A DNA stretch of 64,000 nt from Ustilago trichophora. Taxonomy: Eukaryota; Basidiomycota; Ustilaginomycetes; Ustilaginales; Ustilaginaceae. Positions 1-9,483 of the stretch are shown here, piece by piece; the first letter of the stretch is position 1, and every line of letters begins with the position of its first letter. The stretch is from contig OOIN01000022.1 in the NCBI GenBank assembly GCA_900323505.1, positions 310,001 through 374,000 on the forward strand, in the 5' to 3' direction. Under the pieces are notes generated by a model, which was given only the letters and a program-made list of their open reading frames with translations, did not search any database and was not told the DNA's origin. Made by a program: the position numbers and the translations under genes.

Positions 1-14
1 CTTTGTGATAACAG

Positions 15-824
15 GTGGCCTTCATCAAACAAGAAGCAGTCGAAAAGGCCCGCGAAATTCAGATCAAGGCCGACGAGGAATTTGCCATTGAAAAGGCCAA
101 GATCGTTCGTCAAGAAGCCATCAACATTGACTCGCAGTACGACAAAAAGATCAAACAGGCCGAGGTGGCTCAGAAGATTGCCCAATCCAACCAGACCAAC
201 AAGTCGCGATTGAAGATTCTCCAGACCCGTGAACAGCACCTCCAGTCTCTCTTCGACGCAGCAAGGGAACAACTTAACGGCATCGCCAAGGATCAGGAAA
301 AGTACAAGAAGCTTCTCGGACAACTCATCCTTCAGGTACGTCTCGAACTCTATCCTCCCGCTTGAATGCCAGTTGTTGTTCGAAGCGAGTCGACTGACAC
401 CGTATTGGTATTGAAATTCACAGGGCTTGCTCCAATTGATGGAGCCCAAGGTCACCGTCACTGTCAAGTCGAGCGACGTTCAGCTTGCACAGGAGGCCGC
501 CAAGCAGGCTGAAAAGGATTTCCATGAAAAGTCGGGCAAGCAGGTCAGCGTCACCGTCCAGGAGGGCCTCAACAAGGACTCGGCTGGTGGCGTAGCACTT
601 TCGGGTCACGGTGGTAAGATCACCATCAACAACACCCTCGACGAACGTTTGCGTCTGCTCGAAGACCGTATGCTTCCCGAAATCCGACTCGATCTCTTCG
701 GTCCCAACCAGAACCGAAAGTAAGTTTACACGCTCGCGATCTTTCTGAAATCACACTCTGAGCCCAGCCACTGACTTCTGTCACTATTCTCTCTCCCCCG
801 ACCTTTCACAGGTTCCACACTTAG
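15..824 (+). CDS. VMA4: V-type proton ATPase subunit E, 5'-truncated by window edge
   Basis: Peripheral-stalk subunit of the V1 sector of the vacuolar H+-ATPase, which couples ATP hydrolysis to proton pumping into vacuole and endosomes. The window opens in an intron: an acceptor (aacag) precedes GTG GCC, giving VAFIKQEAVEKAREIQIKA, the conserved start of the long N-terminal helix. Exons are 15-335, 424-719 and 812-824; phases match, and the last exon adds only the final residues KFHT and TAG. About 209 residues are visible and the family is about 230, so roughly 20 N-terminal residues and the start codon lie outside. The first half is a Lys/Glu/Gln-rich helix; the second ends in the conserved LDERLRLLEDRMLPEIR segment. 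Identification is from recognised family sequence; exon limits are inferred from consensus splice sites. Confidence 0.93.
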
Positions 825-1149
825 ACGTAGCCGCTGCACCTCACTCTGCAGCTAACTCATCGCCCTTTCGTTGTCTTGCTGTTTCAATCTGATATCCTGC
901 CCAAATGGCCTTGTCTGTTGTTCGTGTGCTCTCCAGCCCCTGTGTTTCTCAACGCTCAATCATGCGACGGGTGGAAAAACAAATATGGAAATAGACAAGC
1001 TAGGGTTGCTGGACGGAAAGAGCGACAGGAACCTAAATGTACACGAGTATGCAAAATTAAGGCCAAGCTATGGCGCACGCCGAAATGATTGCGTACTGCA
1101 GCGCTGGTGGCCTCTTCTGGGAAAAAGGGGGGGAAATGGGAAGCGGCGA
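825..1149. other. Convergent intergenic region VMA4/eIF3g
   Basis: Both flanking genes end here, so it should hold two 3' UTRs. I see no further gene. The long plus-strand frame that runs through it is antisense to eIF3g. Confidence 0.6.
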
Positions 1150-2188
1150 TCAAGGACGCTCACCACGGGGCAGCGACCACTGACAGCTGAGAATAAGATT
1201 GTCGTAACCCCTGCCGTCGACCTTCTGCCTTGCGCGATCGGCGTCTTCCCGGTTCTCGAAGCTAACGAAAGCGTAACCCTTGCAAATACCAGTTTCGCGG
1301 TCGCGGCCGACGTAGACACGCACCACACGACCAAAGCGGCTGAAGAGTTCCCTGAGGTCGTCGTCGTCGGCGTCTTCGCTGAGGTTGGTAACACGGAGCG
1401 TGGGGAGGTCGTCTCTGGACATACCGCCGCCGAGGCCACCCATCTTCTCGCCGGGGCCCTTGGCACCGCCACGCATGCTGGGTGGGACGTACTTGCCGCC
1501 TGCGCTTGCAGCAACGGCAGGGTTGGTGGGGTCCATGGCGGCAAGAGGCGTCATGGAACCATCGCCAGCCTCGGGAGTGTCTGCGCCAGCACCAGGGATG
1601 GCCTCGAGTGTGTCCTTGTAGGGACATTTTGTGGTGAAGTGGTCTCCCTTGCAAAGTCGGCAAACGATACGCTTGTTGGCGAGCTGCTGTCGCATTTTGT
1701 CCATGTCATCAACTTCGGGCTCGGCAGTCTTGTTGCCAGCAGACATCTTGAGAATGACGTTTTCACCGATGGTGGTGGTGGCAGAGTGAGGGCCGGCGGC
1801 CTTGCCCTTCTCCTGACCGAACTTGGTCCAGTTCTTACGTTCTGCGACTTCGTGGTTGACCTTGGTCTTGACAAGTGTCCTCTTGACCCTTCGGGTGATC
1901 TAACGTACGACAGCAAAGGCAATAAAAGCGGAACTGTCAGTTGTAGTCTTAGGGAAAAGTTGCAAGTGGCGGATGGGCAAGTGGCGGATGGGAAACTGCC
2001 AAACATACCTTAACCTTCTTGCCGTCTGCGTTGGTGCGGTACTCGATGACAACCTTGACACCGTTTCCCTCGTCACGCTCCTCAATGCGGGGAGCGTCGC
2101 CATCGACGGGCTCGTCGAACTCGTCTGCCCAGTTCATGGGCTTGCCGCCAGCAGGCTGGCTAGTGGAAGGTGCCGCAACAGGAGCCAT
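1150..2188 (-). CDS. TIF35: Translation initiation factor eIF3 subunit G
   Basis: RNA-binding subunit of eIF3, which acts in scanning and 40S recruitment in the cytoplasm. Two exons: 2188-2009 (60 codons) and 1899-1150, with an intron whose donor is GTATGT and acceptor TAG; phase 0 joins KKVK to ITRRVKRTLVKTKVN. The product is 309 residues, normal for the family. Order: acidic N-terminus with NWADEFDEP (about 19-27), conserved KVNHEVAERKNWTKFG (73-88), a zinc knuckle CX2CX3HX4C at C140, C143, H147 and C152, a Gly/Ala/Pro linker, and a C-terminal RRM (about 228-305) with RNP2 LRVTNL and RNP1 KGYAFVSF. The start is the ATG before APVAAPSTS, just upstream of the conserved acidic motif. The intron carries a perfect tandem duplication of a 14-base unit. 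Confidence 0.95.
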
Positions 2189-2949
2189 GGCGGGCGATAT
2201 GTGTATGTGTGGCCTTTTTGGTCGAAAAGAAAGCTGTTGTTTTTTGTGTCGCGTGATGATGCTGCGATGCTGTGTCAACGCCTTTTGTCGATACGTGCGA
2301 GGATTGTGACGTTGTCTCCTGTAGCTAGTGCTGATGACAGAAGACCTTAATGCGTAAGAGGTCTAGAGAGATGATGGAGGATGTCGAAGAACGAATCGTA
2401 TTGAACGTTGAGCTAGCAAAATGTCAAATCCCAATGGAACTTGAAAGGGCTCAGTTTGGTTGTGGTGCAGGAGCAGTCAATTCAAGAGTCGAAGCGTGCG
2501 AGTGAAATGCGCGTTGGTCTCTGTCAGAGTGCGCTTGGAATCGCTGCAATTTTTTCCTTTTCTTCCAACAAAGCGCGTGTCGTTTCCCCCTCTTTTCTTC
2601 ATGAATCTTGTCTTCCGTACGAAATGAATGCTTGATTCAATGGTCTTGTGGTTATTCCAAGAAGAAAAATCCCAAAATTGACTCGGACCCGAATTGATTA
2701 GGAAGAACGGCAAAAGTATTCAATAAAGCAAAAAATGGACCAACATCAACTCTCTCTCTCTCTCTCTTGCTCTCTCCCTTCATCTCTTCAAACCACAACA
2801 GCTATCTTTCGCTCTTAACTCCTAACTCCTGGCCGGCGCGTTGCACCACTCGTTGAATTTCACACCGCAGCACTTCGGACATACGAATTCGCTTCGCTTC
2901 GATTTTCTACTGCTCCTTCGGTCACCTCACCCTCATAACATTCAGCAAG
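2189..2949. promoter_or_regulatory. Divergent promoter region eIF3g / mL57
   Basis: Shared upstream region of two divergent genes. It contains a (CT)n tract at about 2749-2768 and pyrimidine-rich sequence leading to the mL57 ATG, as expected for a strong housekeeping promoter and leader. I see no TATA-like box or gene. Confidence 0.5.
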
Positions 2950-3789
2950 ATGGCAGCTCGACGTGCACCGATTCAACAATTTGCTCGTAGCCTTCGCACC
3001 AGCAATGCTGCCAACGGAAGCTCGTCTAGCCGTCTTGTACTAGCCCCTGCCGCCATCGCTTCATCCTCGTCAGCGTGGTCCTCGCAAACACGTGCCTTCG
3101 CCTCTGCCGCCTCCACCACAGCTTCCTCTTCTTCTTCTACCTCCACAGCATCACCATCACCCATCTCGGCACGAACTGGAGATTTTCGCTCGTCTCCCGC
3201 ACTCGGAACCAACATCACCGGAGAAAACGTCCTCTCGCACCTCTCAACAGCTTCTTCATCGTCGGATCTGCTCGGCTCCAACGCTGAGCTTGCGCTTCGA
3301 GCCGTCACACATGAGTCCTACCTTAACGCTCGCGAAGGTCACAATCGTCGACTCGCATTTGTCGGCCGCAGATCGCTCAAACTCTTCACTACTCTTTTCC
3401 TCCACTCGCGCTTGCAAACCGTCTCGAAAGGCGATGCGGCACACAACTACATCAACCGTCTCCTCGAGTCTCCCACAGCCGTCGATTCGATTTTGCTCAC
3501 ACATAGGCTCGGCGACAAGGTCGGAAGGGAGCTTGGGCTGGAAAAGGTCATGCGATGGACACCTGCAGTTTCAGATGGTCAGCTCGGACCCAAGGAGACC
3601 GGATTGTTCAAGGTCAGAGGTGTCACAGTTGAGGCATTGGTAGGTGCCATCTACCACCAGAAGGGTGCCATGGAGGCTTCCAAATTCTTCCACAAGAGCA
3701 TCTTGCCATCCTTGCTACAGGATGGCTTCCCAGGTCCCGTTCCGGAAGCGCTCAAGCAGGGTATCGCTTCGCCAGCTGCTCAGGCATAG
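2950..3789 (+). CDS. MRPL15: Mitochondrial large-subunit ribosomal protein mL57 (MRPL15-like, RNase III fold)
   Basis: Probable structural protein of the mitochondrial ribosome. It is 279 residues in one exon. The first ~75 residues are rich in Ala, Ser and Arg with almost no acid (MAARRAPIQQFARSLRTS), a typical matrix-targeting presequence. From about residue 115 an RNase III-like helical fold can be followed: ALRAVTHESYLNAREGHNRR, then RLAFVGRRSLKLF, and a C-terminal VRGVTVEALVGAIYHQKG. The catalytic acidic signature of active RNase III (ERLEFLGD) is replaced by RRLAFVGRR, so it should be non-catalytic. There is no double-stranded RNA binding domain after it, which favours mL57 over mL44. 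Start ATG follows cagcaag and an upstream CT-rich leader. The mL57 versus mL44 choice is an inference. Confidence 0.75.
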   Translation: MAARRAPIQQFARSLRTSNAANGSSSSRLVLAPAAIASSSSAWSSQTRAFASAASTTASSSSSTSTASPSPISARTGDFRSSPALGTNITGENVLSHLSTASSSSDLLGSNAELALRAVTHESYLNAREGHNRRLAFVGRRSLKLFTTLFLHSRLQTVSKGDAAHNYINRLLESPTAVDSILLTHRLGDKVGRELGLEKVMRWTPAVSDGQLGPKETGLFKVRGVTVEALVGAIYHQKGAMEASKFFHKSILPSLLQDGFPGPVPEALKQGIASPAAQA

Positions 3790-4034
3790 AAATGGGAATC
3801 AAGGCACTTCCGATCTCTTGAGACCTGCAACTCCCTTTAAAAATTACACCCATCACAAGTATTCATCATGTCTTGACGCAACCATGTACTTCTACGCAGA
3901 ACTCAACATCCAACTCACACAACCAATTGCACAAGCAGGGTTGTGCCATGAAAGGACGACCCGAGTCTGTGTCATCCAAGTGGAAATTCGGTACGGTAAA
4001 GAAAGAAAGCAGGACACGTTTGGCTTCTTAAGCC

Positions 4035-5900
4035 TTACTTCTTCTTGTTCCGTGCTGCTGTTTTTGCTTTTTCAATTGACTGCTGCTGTTGCTGCTCTTG
4101 AGTCTGCAACGCCAACCAACAGTTGCGCATCCCTGTTCCCATAGTTTCGGCCTCGACCTCATCCGCGTCAGCCCACCTTCTTGGAGCAACGTCGCTGAGC
4201 TTACTACCAAAGTTTTTGTTCTTTTCTCCCTCTCCATCCGTCTTGGCCTTGTTTCCATCCCTTTTCACTCCATCCAATTTGGTATTGCCGCAAGGTTCGC
4301 CCAGAATCACCTTGTACACATGCATGGTAAGATGCAAATGCGAAAAAATATGCGTTATACTTGCCACCTTGACCCTCTCCTCCACCGCGTTGATCGCCGT
4401 CGTATCCAGCAGAGCAGCCACGAACGAATCTATAAGCTGCGGCACAGGCGTGGAGGGAAAGAGATGGTGTACATTTTCCTCCCCAGCCGCGGCAGGACCA
4501 GCAGCAGTGGTGCAAAGTGTCAGCGAAGGAAATTGCCACATACTCGCCAACAGTCCTATGGGAGGACGCTGTTCCAAGAGATATTCTCCAGACGAGTTGG
4601 TGACGATGCAAACAAGACACTCTTCTTGTCGAATCTTTTTCTTTTCGAGCTTCATGGGGAATTTGCGAATGTGTTTGTCAATGTTTATTGTGTCTTGATT
4701 TGGTGGTTTGGATTGTGACTTGAGGGGTTGGAAGCCGAAAGAGAGAGTTGCCTGGCGTAACTTTTTGACTCCTTTCTGTCTCTCTTCTTCGACATTTTTA
4801 CTTGCGGTGTTGTCTTGTGCTGCTTCCTCTTCGAACGGAAACGGCTCGCAGAAGGAGCATAGATCTTCGAGATCCACAATCGCCACTTCTTTCTTCCTTT
4901 TCTTGCCTTTGAGTGAATCGTTTTCGCCTTCCTGGTATGCCCTGCAACTGCTCCTAATCGGACAGTCACCACATCCAGGCTTAAGCGGCGTACATACGGT
5001 ACTACCCAACTCCATCAATGCCTGGTTCCATTCCCCTGGCACCGTCCCTTTCTCTCCACCCACATCGTAAGCTTTCTTCACCAGCAAATCTGCTGCAGCC
5101 CACATAAGATCCGTTGTAACTTTCGCCTTTGGACTTGCGTACAATCCCAACTGCCTCGACAGCACTCTGGCAACATTCCCATCCAAGATCGGTACCGCTT
5201 TGCCAAACACAATCGACGAGATCGCACCTGCCGTATATGGCCCTACACCGGGAACATTCTTCTCAAGCTCTGCAGGAGTTTCGGGCAGCAACCCATCCAT
5301 TTCGGGATCACTCGCGACTTTCTTCGCAGCAGTGTGAATACGTGTAGCCCGACTGTAGTAACCCAACCCACGCCATGCAGCAAGCACATCGTCCTCGGCA
5401 GCAGAGGCAAGCGCTTCTATGGTGGGCCATTTGGACATCCATTGCAGCCAGTAGGATTTGACGGTTTCAACCCGGGTTTGTTGCAGCATGATTTCAGAGA
5501 TCCAGACTTGGTAGGCTCGGATCTTGCGTGCTTCACGAAGCGAAGCGGACGAGGGATGAGAGGTGGGATCAATATAAGGCGCTCGCCATGGCATGGAACG
5601 GTTGGTGGAGACAGATGCGAACCAGTCTAGGAGGGATTGTATGGTGGCGGGTTGGTCTAGGAGGAGCGGGCGATGGTAAGATGGGGTGTGGGTGCGGGCC
5701 GGTAGCGCTGCTGGTCCAGCATTTTGTCTTGAGCTGAGTTCATTGAAAACATGCGAGAACTTTGAAGAGGATGATGATGCTGTGTTTGTGCGGTTGGCTT
5801 TCTTTGTCGGCCTGGATGATGGTAGTGGCGGCGAAGGCGAGGGCGAAAAATCATCGCTGGCCGAAGATGAAGCCTGCCTACGCTTGGTCGAGATCGCCAT
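4035..5900 (-). CDS. MYH1: Adenine DNA glycosylase (MutY/MYH homologue)
   Basis: Base-excision repair enzyme that removes adenine mispaired with 8-oxoguanine. The product is 621 residues from the ATG at 5900. The first ~75 residues are low complexity and basic, perhaps with nuclear or mitochondrial sorting information. The glycosylase core shows catalytic E136 in WISEIMLQQTR, the helix-hairpin-helix segment LPETPAELEKNVPGVGPYTA (205-224), catalytic D240 in VPILDGNVARV, and the 4Fe-4S ligands C303, C310, C313 and C319 (CX6CX2CX5C). After a Lys-rich linker comes a C-terminal NUDIX-like domain starting near EECLVCIVTNSSGEYLLEQR, which in this family reads 8-oxoG. All key residues are present. 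The frame stays open upstream of 5900, but that part encodes a hydrophobic stretch and is treated as leader. Confidence 0.95.
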   Translation of the reverse strand: MAISTKRRQASSSASDDFSPSPSPPLPSSRPTKKANRTNTASSSSSKFSHVFNELSSRQNAGPAALPARTHTPSYHRPLLLDQPATIQSLLDWFASVSTNRSMPWRAPYIDPTSHPSSASLREARKIRAYQVWISEIMLQQTRVETVKSYWLQWMSKWPTIEALASAAEDDVLAAWRGLGYYSRATRIHTAAKKVASDPEMDGLLPETPAELEKNVPGVGPYTAGAISSIVFGKAVPILDGNVARVLSRQLGLYASPKAKVTTDLMWAAADLLVKKAYDVGGEKGTVPGEWNQALMELGSTVCTPLKPGCGDCPIRSSCRAYQEGENDSLKGKKRKKEVAIVDLEDLCSFCEPFPFEEEAAQDNTASKNVEEERQKGVKKLRQATLSFGFQPLKSQSKPPNQDTINIDKHIRKFPMKLEKKKIRQEECLVCIVTNSSGEYLLEQRPPIGLLASMWQFPSLTLCTTAAGPAAAGEENVHHLFPSTPVPQLIDSFVAALLDTTAINAVEERVKVASITHIFSHLHLTMHVYKVILGEPCGNTKLDGVKRDGNKAKTDGEGEKNKNFGSKLSDVAPRRWADADEVEAETMGTGMRNCWLALQTQEQQQQQSIEKAKTAARNKKK

Positions 5901-6243
5901 ACCTGTATCCAGCCCAACCAGGCTCTGCCGTGTTCTACTTCTAAGAGCGGTGACAATGATGATGTATGCCGCAAACCTGAGTAGGATTGTATGGAAAGGA
6001 CAAGAGATGTGCTCAAGCAAGAAGAAGAAGAGCAACAGCAACCACACAACATTTCGAGCTTAATTATCTCAGCACAAAGTGTTGGTCTCGCGCAAACATT
6101 CGCGTCGCGTAAATGAGCAAAACCCCAGCACAGCACGACACTCATAAGACTAGTCAAGACCAAATTCATGTTACACTAATGATACAAATGGTGACAGCCA
6201 TCGACAACAAACCAACAGGCATAGCATAGAAAGCAACAATACG
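5901..6243. other. Intergenic region upstream of MYH1
   Basis: This holds the MYH1 leader/promoter and the 3' end of the next minus-strand gene. No separate gene is supported. Confidence 0.5.
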
Positions 6244-7116
6244 CTACCTCGACTCGTGACCAAACAGCTCCTCACATCGCTCCCTAGTCTTGGCGATCGC
6301 ATTGAGCAAATGCCAATTTCTCCACTGAGCCGTCTTTGAGTTTCCTGCTGTTGACTGAAAGTAGTTCAAGAGACTTTGCCATTCCAATACGTATTTGTCG
6401 TCTTGCCAGATTTCTTCTTCTAGACCTTCCTCTAGGTCGGTGCTGTCGTCGATGTTGTTGTCGTCGATGTTGTTGTTGTTGTTGTTATTGCTGCTGGGTG
6501 TGCCTGCTTGGTGCTCAGCTGCGTCCGAGTTGGACAGAGGTTCTGCGGCACTTGCCGGTTGAGCTCCGGCTACAGACGGTGAGACCTGCTTCCCAATGGC
6601 CCCTTTCTTTATCCCTACCAGGAACCTACTTAGCAGTGTATTCACCAATGCTTTTGCAGCAGCCGCACTTTCCCCAACCTCCTTTGGATCTACGACAATC
6701 TGATTCAGATGATCCTTCCTGATCCTATGCTTTCTCACCCACTCTGGGGAGCGAAACCTGGCGTATTCCGCATCAAATATTTCCTTCACCATGCTGTCCA
6801 CCATTTCATCGATTGCCTCGAATGGTTTCTGCGCTTGGGCAGAGAATTGCGCATATGGTAAGGGCCAAGTATACGAGCTAATTCCTTCTATTGGGTATCG
6901 CTGTTTCAGCCTCATTAGCTTGCGAGTCCGTGCTATCGAAGCGCTTTCTGCCAAAGAGAGGCCTTTGTGTGGGGGTGAGACGGGGTCATCGCAGGCGTAG
7001 CGGGTGAGAGAGTTGAACAGGGTATAGTGCTTGATGAGGATCGAATTGGAGGTGGAAGCTTTTTTGCGTGCTTGCTGAGGGTTGCGCCGATGAAAGCTGT
7101 ATCGTTGACGCATCAT
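6244..7116 (-). CDS. Unknown basic protein, weak resemblance to Pol I factor Rrn9
   Basis: The product is 290 residues from tandem ATGs at 7116/7113. The N-terminus is very basic (MMRQRYSFHRRNPQQARKK). A segment around SYTWPLPYAQF followed by a charged helical region (EWVRKHRIRKDHLNQIVV) recalls the W-x-WPL core of the Rrn9 domain of the RNA polymerase I upstream activating factor, but I cannot confirm this by alignment. The middle has an Asn run encoded by imperfect AAC repeats and Asp-rich stretches, then a compact C-terminus (WQDDKYVLEWQSLLNYF ... HLLNAIAKTRERCEELFG). It looks like a nuclear protein with a disordered insert. It is divergent from OST4, with about 360 bp between them. An upstream exon cannot be excluded because the frame remains open to 7275 without a convincing ATG context. 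Confidence 0.6.
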   Translation of the reverse strand: MMRQRYSFHRRNPQQARKKASTSNSILIKHYTLFNSLTRYACDDPVSPPHKGLSLAESASIARTRKLMRLKQRYPIEGISSYTWPLPYAQFSAQAQKPFEAIDEMVDSMVKEIFDAEYARFRSPEWVRKHRIRKDHLNQIVVDPKEVGESAAAAKALVNTLLSRFLVGIKKGAIGKQVSPSVAGAQPASAAEPLSNSDAAEHQAGTPSSNNNNNNNIDDNNIDDSTDLEEGLEEEIWQDDKYVLEWQSLLNYFQSTAGNSKTAQWRNWHLLNAIAKTRERCEELFGHESR

Positions 7117-7473
7117 TGCTGATCGCCGCTCCTGCCGCTGCCCCCGTCGCCGACCACCGGTATCGTAGCAAGTGTGATTCAAGAAGGATGGCCGCGGAGG
7201 ATGGTGCAAACACATGCAAGAGAAGAACGAGAACAAGAACCAAAATTCAGGGTCCATGCATCTGCATCGCCTCACGGCCGAAAAATCAACATTTCCACTG
7301 CCACTGCCACTGCCACTGCCAGTTCCAGCTCACCTCCCAACCACCCAAATGCACTGTGCTGCACTGACCATCCCTTTGGCTACCTCTCATTGTTGTTGTT
7401 CTTCTTCTTCTTCTTCTTCTTCTGGCCTCCTTCACTTCCATACCCAATACCATCCCCTGGACAGCGCGCAAGA
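7117..7473. promoter_or_regulatory. Divergent promoter region (unknown basic protein / OST4)
   Basis: Contains a TGCCAC hexamer tandem repeat at about 7300-7325 and a TTC/CTT microsatellite at about 7400-7425, just upstream of the OST4 ATG. The second matches the pyrimidine-rich leaders of other genes here. Confidence 0.45.
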
Positions 7474-7732
7474 ATGATCAGCGACGTCACTCTATCCGCT
7501 CTAGCCAACTGGCTGGGTAGCTTGACAATGATCTTGATCGTGCTATACCACGTGAGTGTCACTTTAGCCCGCGCTACCGGCAAGCAGTATCTCGACAAAG
7601 GGTTCTTTGCTGACATGATGGCTCGGGTTGCCCGGGTATTTTCATCGGAATGGCTTCAATGGTATATAGGCACTGAGCGTGAACGTCAAGAGGAACCAAG
7701 AATCGGCAAGACGAGTCGCCGTTTCAACATGA
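7474..7732 (+). CDS. OST4: Oligosaccharyltransferase subunit OST4 (46 aa, two exons)
   Basis: Tiny single-span membrane subunit of the ER oligosaccharyltransferase that stabilises Stt3-Ost3/6. Exon 1 is 7474-7551 (26 codons: MISDVTLSALANWLGSLTMI, then LIVLYH) and exon 2 is 7670-7732 (20 codons, starting ALSVNVKRN, then TGA). The donor is GTGAGT after TAC CAC and the acceptor is tatatag, with a CTGAC branch-like site at about 7610. The yeast protein also starts MISD and has the same hydrophobic helix followed by YHA, so the splice restores the family pattern exactly at the junction. Length 46 compares with 36 in yeast. Read without splicing, the frame runs about 80 residues further into unrelated sequence. 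Identification is strong because of the N-terminus and size. Confidence 0.88.
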
Positions 7733-8289
7733 TCTCATCACCAACACCCCCGACACAAAGAGACAGGCATTCGAAGCTCCAACAACAACCATATGGTCTC
7801 TCACCTCTGCCCCCAGACCCAACTCTTCTTCATACCTACGGCTGATCTTATCTCGCACGCCAAAATTTGTACAATACCCACCCTTTGCAATGAAACACCT
7901 CAGAACACTCTAAAGTTTTCATTGCTCAGCTAGTGACAGCGAAAGGCTCCGACCACATCTCTCGTGTCAACGCCCATCATCAGAAGAAGGAACGTGGCGA
8001 GCGTGAATGAAGGGCCGAGAACAGGTCTGTTGAGACGGCGGAAACGGGCTTCTTTGTGGTCATTACAGTGAGAAGGAAAAGGTCTTGTTGCTGGAGACGG
8101 GTCTCTGAGCTAGCGAAAGTGGTTGAGTGGATTGCCGAAGGTGAGCGTCGGTGATCAAAATATCTCTTCCTTCTTGTGTGCGGGGTAAGTCTTCCCTCCT
8201 CATGCTCAGGCTTAACCTCCACCCTTTCCTTGACCTCACTCGTTCCTCATCCATCCTCTTCTATAACCCAATAGAGAAAACCCCTCACA
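7733..8289. other. Intergenic OST4 3' UTR / hydrolase promoter
   Basis: Nothing gene-like is visible. The last 60 bases before the hydrolase ATG are C/T-rich. Confidence 0.5.
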
Positions 8290-9338
8290 ATGACCCCAAC
8301 CACAGACCGACCCTTAGACCTCACTTGGGACGCGCCTCTACCGCACGCTCTCACCCGCACACGCACCTATCTCTCCGTTCCGAGCTCTTCGACCCAGGTA
8401 GCCATCATTGCGATCCATGGGCGCGGAGATAACGCTCGTGACTTTGCCGAAGCGTTTGTGCCCCATTTGCGGTCCTATTTTGGATCTCATCTGCTTGGTG
8501 AGGTGGATGAAGAAGACTCTCCAGCCGTCGATTCCAAGAGTGACGGCGAGAAAGGGTTGAAGATCACCTTAAGAGCACTAGAAGCTAGGGACGGGATATG
8601 GTTTGGAACTCACACACGTAAGTCCCTCTTCCTTCCTCCGAGCTTCACTTCTCACTTGCTCGTAAAGAAAGACCACAACCCTGATAGCATAGTTTTGGTG
8701 GGTGGGTGGCAGCAAAGAGCGAAGACGACCTCGCCTTTCAAGGCCCTTACGTTCATAGCAGTTTGCTCAAGCTTCAAGACGAGATCGAATCATTGCATCG
8801 AATGGGTATCCCTCACTCCAAGACCGTGCTGGTGGGATTCAGTCAAGGGGCCATCATCGTCAATTCCTACCTGCTGCGTGCTCTTCAACTCCTCCCCTTG
8901 TCCAAGCATGTCAAAGTGGAAAACGGCGAGCTGGTCAACTCGCCCTTGCCGATCCCAGCAAACATCCTCGGTTGGGCAGGTACATGCTTCACCTTTGAAA
9001 CAACGTTTCCCGAACCTTGCTGGCCACAATTCCCAACTAATTCTACTCCAATTTTACCCTATCCGAAGCAAGAGAACAGGGGCAAGGTGGAAAAAGAAGC
9101 AGCAACACATACAGTGCGGTGCCACCAGCAATGCGGATCTTCCGACAGATACTTTACACAATCCGATATAGAAGCTGTATCAAGCGAGATCTCGAAGGCC
9201 GGAGAAAGGGTGACAAAGGCCTGTTCGGGTTTGCTGGTGGTTAAGAGCTCGGTAGAGATGGAAAGAGGAGCGCATAGCGTTCTGCCGGGAATGATCGCAA
9301 AGTTGATCCAGATGGTGCAGGCCGCAGCGGCGTCTTGA
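8290..9338 (+). CDS. Alpha/beta-hydrolase, phospholipase/carboxylesterase (acyl-protein thioesterase-like) family
   Basis: Serine hydrolase of the small phospholipase/carboxylesterase family; the substrate cannot be read from sequence. Proposed exons: 8290-8617, 8713-8979 and 9073-9338 (286 residues). The first junction is secure: GTHT joins PKSEDDLAFQGPYVHSS. The second (GTACAT donor, gcaag acceptor) is likely because it removes a segment unlike the family, but the frame is also open through it, so a retained version would add 31 residues. Oxyanion-side motif AIHGRGDNARDF is near residue 40, the nucleophile is in VGFSQGA, the candidate Asp is in SSDRYFTQSDI, and His is in ERGAHSVLPGM. Catalytic residues appear complete. 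No signal peptide is visible, so it is probably cytosolic. Confidence 0.8.
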
Positions 9339-9483
9339 ACTGTATAATTTCGATAGGCTTTTTCCTTGCATAATTCCGTATGTAAGGCTAATGATTCGAG
9401 CGAGAAGAATGCGATTCAATGTGTAAAATTGCCGAGGTGAGTCACAGTGGTAGTATATATGTTGTCAAGCGAGAGACGGCGCT

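Noticed and set aside
871..2013. 380-codon plus-strand ORF
   Set aside because: It is antisense to eIF3g, whose coding sequence has clear domains and a proper intron.
5901..6047. Hydrophobic N-terminal extension of the adenine glycosylase
   Set aside because: The conserved protein starts at the ATG at 5900; the extension looks like translated leader sequence.
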